From: Chromatiales bacterium
Lineage (GTDB): Bacteria; Pseudomonadota; Gammaproteobacteria; Steroidobacterales; GCA-2729495
Direction of reading: 5' to 3'
Assembly: GCA_030614035.1 (NCBI GenBank)
Contig: JAUWKW010000050.1
Coordinates: 1 to 8,272 of the forward strand
DNA: 8,272 bases
Shown piece after piece: positions 5,724 to 8,272 of this stretch (the stretch's first letter is position 1; each line of letters starts with the position of its first letter). Below the pieces are notes generated by a model that searched no databases, was not told the origin of the DNA, and saw nothing but the letters and a program-made list of their open reading frames with translations. The translations under genes and the position numbers were made by a program.

Positions 5724-6793
5724 ATAACGGCAATGCCATCATCTTTGTCGATCGCGACGGCACGCTGATTCGCGAACCCGCCGATCAACAGGTCGATCGG
5801 CTCGATAAGGTCGAACTGCTGCCGGGCGTGATAGCCAGCATGCTGCGACTGCGCGACGCTGGCTACGAATTTGTCATGGTCAGTAATCAGGACGGGCGCG
5901 GCACCAGCAGTTTTCCGGAAGAGGCGTTCGCCCGCGTGCAGGACTTCGTGCTGAGCTTGTTCGATTCGCAAGGCCTGCAGTTTCGCGAAGTATTTATCTG
6001 CCCGCACTTTGAGACCGATGAATGCTCGTGCCGCAAACCAAAGCCCGGCCTGGTCACGGCGGTCATGCGCGACACGCCAGTCGATCGAGAGCGCAGCATA
6101 GTCATCGGCGATCGGGACACGGACCTGGCGCTGGCCGGCAACATCGGCGTTCGGGGCTTCAAAATCGATCCGGAGGATCCCGGTGCCTGGGACCAAGTAG
6201 TCCGCGATATTCTCGACCAGCCGCGCATAGCGTCGGTGGGCCGCAAGACCAGAGAAACGGACATCAGCGTCACGGTTGACCTCGACCGGCCCGGGCCAGC
6301 CGAAATCAATACTGGAATTGGTTTTTACGATCACATGTTGGAGCAGATCTCCAAACACGGCGGGTTCGCGCTGACGCTGAGCTGCAGCGGTGATCTCGAC
6401 GTCGACGAGCATCACACGGTCGAAGACACCGCCCTCGCTCTGGGACAGGCGATACGCGATGCGCTGGGCGATAAGCGCGGTATCGGCCGCTATGGTTTCA
6501 CCTTGCCAATGGACGAAGCCCAGGCTCAGGTCGCGATCGATCTCGCCGGCCGACCGTATTTCGTTTTCGACGGGTCGTTTCCCCGCGAGCAGGTCGGCGG
6601 TCTGCCGACTGAGCTGGTGCCGCATTTTTTCCGCTCGCTGTCTGACGCGCTCGGCGCAGCAATACACATGTCCGTGCAGGGCGAGAACGCACACCACATG
6701 GTGGAGTCGTGCTTCAAGGCCGCCGGCCGAGCGCTGCGTCAGGGGCTGCTGCGCGAAGGCGAAGAGCTGCCGAGCACCAAGGGCCAACTGTGA
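5720..6793 (+). CDS. hisB: Bifunctional histidinol-phosphatase / imidazoleglycerol-phosphate dehydratase
   Basis: This fused enzyme provides two steps: the C-terminal half dehydrates imidazoleglycerol phosphate to imidazole-acetol phosphate, and the N-terminal half later removes phosphate from histidinol phosphate. It has 357 residues (E. coli 355). The HAD phosphatase (about 1-165) shows the nucleophile motif DRDGT (D11, D13), VSNQDG (54-59), the zinc-binding set C94, H96, C102, C104 in CPHFETDECSC, K106/K108, and GDRDTD (130-135). The dehydratase (about 175-357) shows GIGFYDHMLEQISKHGG (199-215), the metal motif EHHTVED (230-236) and the second one ENAHHMVES (322-330). The start at 5720 overlaps the hisC stop by ATGA. 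The frame extends 21 codons further up, but within hisC. The fusion is mainly known from gammaproteobacteria. Confidence 0.97.
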   Translation: MNNGNAIIFVDRDGTLIREPADQQVDRLDKVELLPGVIASMLRLRDAGYEFVMVSNQDGRGTSSFPEEAFARVQDFVLSLFDSQGLQFREVFICPHFETDECSCRKPKPGLVTAVMRDTPVDRERSIVIGDRDTDLALAGNIGVRGFKIDPEDPGAWDQVVRDILDQPRIASVGRKTRETDISVTVDLDRPGPAEINTGIGFYDHMLEQISKHGGFALTLSCSGDLDVDEHHTVEDTALALGQAIRDALGDKRGIGRYGFTLPMDEAQAQVAIDLAGRPYFVFDGSFPREQVGGLPTELVPHFFRSLSDALGAAIHMSVQGENAHHMVESCFKAAGRALRQGLLREGEELPSTKGQL

Positions 6794-7404
6794 TGTCTGC
6801 TACTCGAGTAGCAATTATCGATGGCGGCGGAGCCAATATTGCGTCGTTGCGCTTTGCGCTCGAACGCCTGGCCGTGGACAGCGAACTGACCGTAGATATC
6901 GAAACTATCCGGTCCGCATCCCACGTGATACTGCCGGGCGTCGGTGCAGCTGCAGATGCAATGAACCGGTTGCGAAACGCGGGCCTGGACCGCGTGATTC
7001 CGGAACTGACGCAACCGGTGCTGGGCATCTGTCTTGGCCTGCAGTTGTTGTTCGAAGCGTCAGATGAAGACGACGCTGAATGCCTTGGGGTCCTGCGCGG
7101 CACCGCCCGTCAGTTTGAAGCGGTCGCCGATCGCCCGGTACCTCACATGGGCTGGAACCAGATCGCGCGGACCAACGGCAGCAGCGGGGTCGGATTGCTG
7201 AAAGATATCCCGGATGGTGCGTATTTCTATTTCGTGCATAGCTATGCGCTCGACGTCAGCGCGATTACCGCAGCAAGTGCGGACTATGGCTGGGAATTCT
7301 CTGCGGTTGTCCGACAAAACAATTTCGTGGCTACGCAGTTTCACCCGGAACGCTCGGGTGCGCATGGCGCGGCGCTGCTGAATAATTTTCTGACCTGCGA
7401 CTGA
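6793..7404 (+). CDS. hisH: Imidazole glycerol phosphate synthase, glutamine amidotransferase subunit
   Basis: HisH hydrolyses glutamine and passes ammonia to HisF, which makes imidazoleglycerol phosphate and AICAR. The 203-residue protein (E. coli 196) is a class I glutamine amidotransferase: IIDGGGANIASL (8-19), the oxyanion region PGVGAA (48-53), the nucleophilic cysteine C80 in GICLGLQLLFE, HMGWNQI (118-124), YFYFVHSY (144-151), and H184 and E186 of the triad in TQFHPERSG. The ATG at 6793 shares one base with the hisB stop (TGATG), giving translational coupling. It is followed by a gap of 11 or 29 bases before hisA, depending on the hisA start, the loosest junction in the operon. Its partner HisF is encoded two genes on. 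Confidence 0.96.
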   Translation: MSATRVAIIDGGGANIASLRFALERLAVDSELTVDIETIRSASHVILPGVGAAADAMNRLRNAGLDRVIPELTQPVLGICLGLQLLFEASDEDDAECLGVLRGTARQFEAVADRPVPHMGWNQIARTNGSSGVGLLKDIPDGAYFYFVHSYALDVSAITAASADYGWEFSAVVRQNNFVATQFHPERSGAHGAALLNNFLTCD

Positions 7405-7433
7405 GCATCTGATCGGTGCAGAGCCCGAACGTC

Positions 7434-8174
7434 ATGGAGGTGATCCCCGCCTTAGATTTGCTCGGCGGCCGCTGCGTGCGCCTGTACCAGGGTGATTTCA
7501 ACCAGGTCACGGTCTACGACGAGAATCCGGTCGATCTGGCCCGGCGCTACCGGGACGCCGGCATGCACCGATTGCATGTCGTCGACCTCGACGGCGCACG
7601 CAGCGGCGAACCGGGTAACCTGGATTTGATCGCAGAACTGACCGGCGATCTCGGCCTGGCTGTGCAGATCGGCGGCGGCCTTCGCGATCTGGAGCGGGTA
7701 CGAACACTGTTGGACACCGGTGCCAGCCGCGTCGTGATCGGCTCAGCGGCCGTCACGGATCCGCAAATGGTAATCGGCTGGATCAACGAACTCGGCGCCG
7801 AACGAGTCATCCCGGCGTTTGACGTGAAACTCAACCAGCAAGGCGAACCGGTCGTCCAGACCCACGGGTGGACAAAAAACAGCGAGCAGACTCTGTGGGA
7901 ACTGATGGACTGCTACGCCGGGACCGGCGCCATGGACTTTCTTTGTACCGACATCAGCAAGGACGGCACGCTTGCTGGTCCGAACGTCGAACTGTACGCA
8001 AGCTGCACCGAGCGGTGCCCGCAAGCCCGGATCATTGCTTCGGGTGGCGTCGCCGGCTTCGACGACCTGATCGCGTTGAAACGGACTGGTGCTTCGGCGG
8101 TTGTTACGGGAAAAGCACTGCTGGACGGTCGATTGCAACTTGAGGAGATCCAGCGATTCTTGCAAAACGCATAA
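7434..8174 (+). CDS. hisA: Phosphoribosylformimino-AICAR-phosphate isomerase
   Basis: HisA is a (beta/alpha)8-barrel isomerase converting ProFAR to PRFAR, the substrate of HisHF. From the ATG at 7434 it has 246 residues (E. coli 245). The catalytic aspartates are D8 in VIPALDL and D130 in IPAFDV. Phosphate-binding loops are VQIGGGLRD (77-85) with VVIGSAAV (100-107), and [13 protein letters not shown] (170-182) with IIASGGVAG (200-208), the two-fold repeated half-barrel. An in-frame GTG at 7416 would add six residues. I prefer the ATG because HisA proteins usually begin one to three residues before IPA-D. Neither start has a strong Shine-Dalgarno (only GAG at 7421-7423 before the ATG). The 3' end overlaps hisF by 19 bases and carries the hisF ribosome binding site. 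Confidence 0.95.
   Translation: MEVIPALDLLGGRCVRLYQGDFNQVTVYDENPVDLARRYRDAGMHRLHVVDLDGARSGEPGNLDLIAELTGDLGLAVQIGGGLRDLERVRTLLDTGASRVVIGSAAVTDPQMVIGWINELGAERVIPAFDVKLNQQGEPVVQTHGWTKNSEQTLWELMDCYAGTGAMDFLCTDISKDGTLAGPNVELYASCTERCPQARIIASGGVAGFDDLIALKRTGASAVVTGKALLDGRLQLEEIQRFLQNA
8142..8147 (+). promoter_or_regulatory. hisF ribosome binding site inside hisA
   Basis: GAGGAG is one of the strongest Shine-Dalgarno matches in the window. It sits eight bases before ATT 8156-8158, the codon aligned with the methionine that begins known HisF proteins. The nearby TTG at 8160 is in the hisA frame, not the hisF frame, so this site supports initiation at ATT. It overlaps the codons for the EE of LEEIQ near the hisA C-terminus. 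Confidence 0.7.
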
Positions 8175-8272
8175 TCCCCTGTCTCGATGTGCGCGATGGC
8201 CAGGTGGGCAAGGGCGTGCAGTTCCGGAACCACGAAGTCGTTGGTGACATTCTCGACCTGGCCCAGCGCTAT
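8156..8272 (+). CDS. hisF: Imidazole glycerol phosphate synthase, cyclase subunit (3' end outside window; apparent AUU start)
   Basis: HisF is the (beta/alpha)8-barrel cyclase that uses ammonia from HisH to turn PRFAR into imidazoleglycerol phosphate and AICAR. Only 39 codons are in the window, but they read [16 protein letters not shown] and then [16 protein letters not shown], nearly the same as E. coli HisF. Counting ATT as codon 1 puts the catalytic aspartate at D11 and the phosphate-contacting lysine at K19, the numbering known for HisF. In this frame there is a TGA at 8141-8143, then GGA, GAT, CCA, GCG, ATT, CTT: no ATG, GTG, TTG or CTG precedes the conserved LAKR. The next GTG (8189) would remove D11. 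So the start is either a rare AUU or a sequence error from ATG. It overlaps hisA by 19 bases, similar to the overlap I recall for E. coli hisA-hisF. Confidence 0.92.
   Translation, partial: MLAKRIIPCLDVRDGQVGKGVQFRNHEVVGDILDLAQRY

Noticed and set aside
5459..6787. A 442-codon open frame on the minus strand, opposite hisB and the end of hisC.
   Set aside because: It is antisense to a well-supported bifunctional hisB. The translation shows no domain I recognise, and long antisense frames are common in GC-rich codon-biased genes.
8160..8174. TTG at 8160 as the hisF start.
   Set aside because: It is in the hisA frame and reaches the hisA stop after four codons; it does not lead into the HisF sequence.
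1..8272. CRISPR arrays, insertion sequences, tRNA genes, prophage or defence genes.
   Set aside because: No repeat-spacer pattern, transposase, cloverleaf or terminal inverted repeats were seen; nearly all bases are accounted for by amino-acid biosynthesis genes.

Overview
The window is a stretch of ordinary amino-acid biosynthesis genes from what looks like a gammaproteobacterium of moderate to high GC (near 60% by eye). Pointers to that group are the fused two-domain HisB (phosphatase plus dehydratase), the E. coli-like long HisG, HisH and HisA sequences, the E. coli-like MetB, and a TrpR-family gene heading the his operon. The last arrangement, together with a SAM-I riboswitch on a met gene, recalls Xanthomonadales and related environmental lineages. 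The exact lineage is an inference; there is no rRNA gene or other phylogenetic marker here.

Layout. (1) Bases 1-578, + strand: 3' end of leuB (leucine pathway), cut by the window edge. (2) Bases 575-1765, - strand: metB, cystathionine gamma-synthase, convergent with leuB and overlapping its stop by 4 bases. (3) Bases 1766-2139: a divergent control region. On the - strand it holds a sigma70-like promoter, a complete SAM-I (S-box) riboswitch whose P1, P2, P3 and P4 helices can all be drawn, three back-to-back hairpins and the metB Shine-Dalgarno. On the + strand it holds an AT-rich cluster of inverted repeats just before the his operon. (4) Bases 2140-8272, + strand: a compact operon yerC-like, hisG, hisD, hisC, hisB, hisH, hisA, hisF (cut by the window end). 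Most junctions overlap by 1-19 bases.

Together hisG, hisD, hisC, hisB, hisH, hisA and hisF cover most steps from PRPP + ATP to histidine; only HisI/HisE activities are not seen and would be expected just downstream. metB should be repressed when S-adenosylmethionine is plentiful, through the riboswitch. The his operon shows no histidine-codon attenuator leader; the TrpR-like protein encoded first in the operon is a candidate regulator.

I see no undescribed system. The most noteworthy points are: hisF, which appears to start at a rare AUU codon behind a strong, well-placed Shine-Dalgarno; the metB SAM-I riboswitch with an unclear, terminator-less expression platform; the repeats ahead of the TrpR-like gene, which itself lacks a Shine-Dalgarno; and a sharply AT-rich patch inside hisD.
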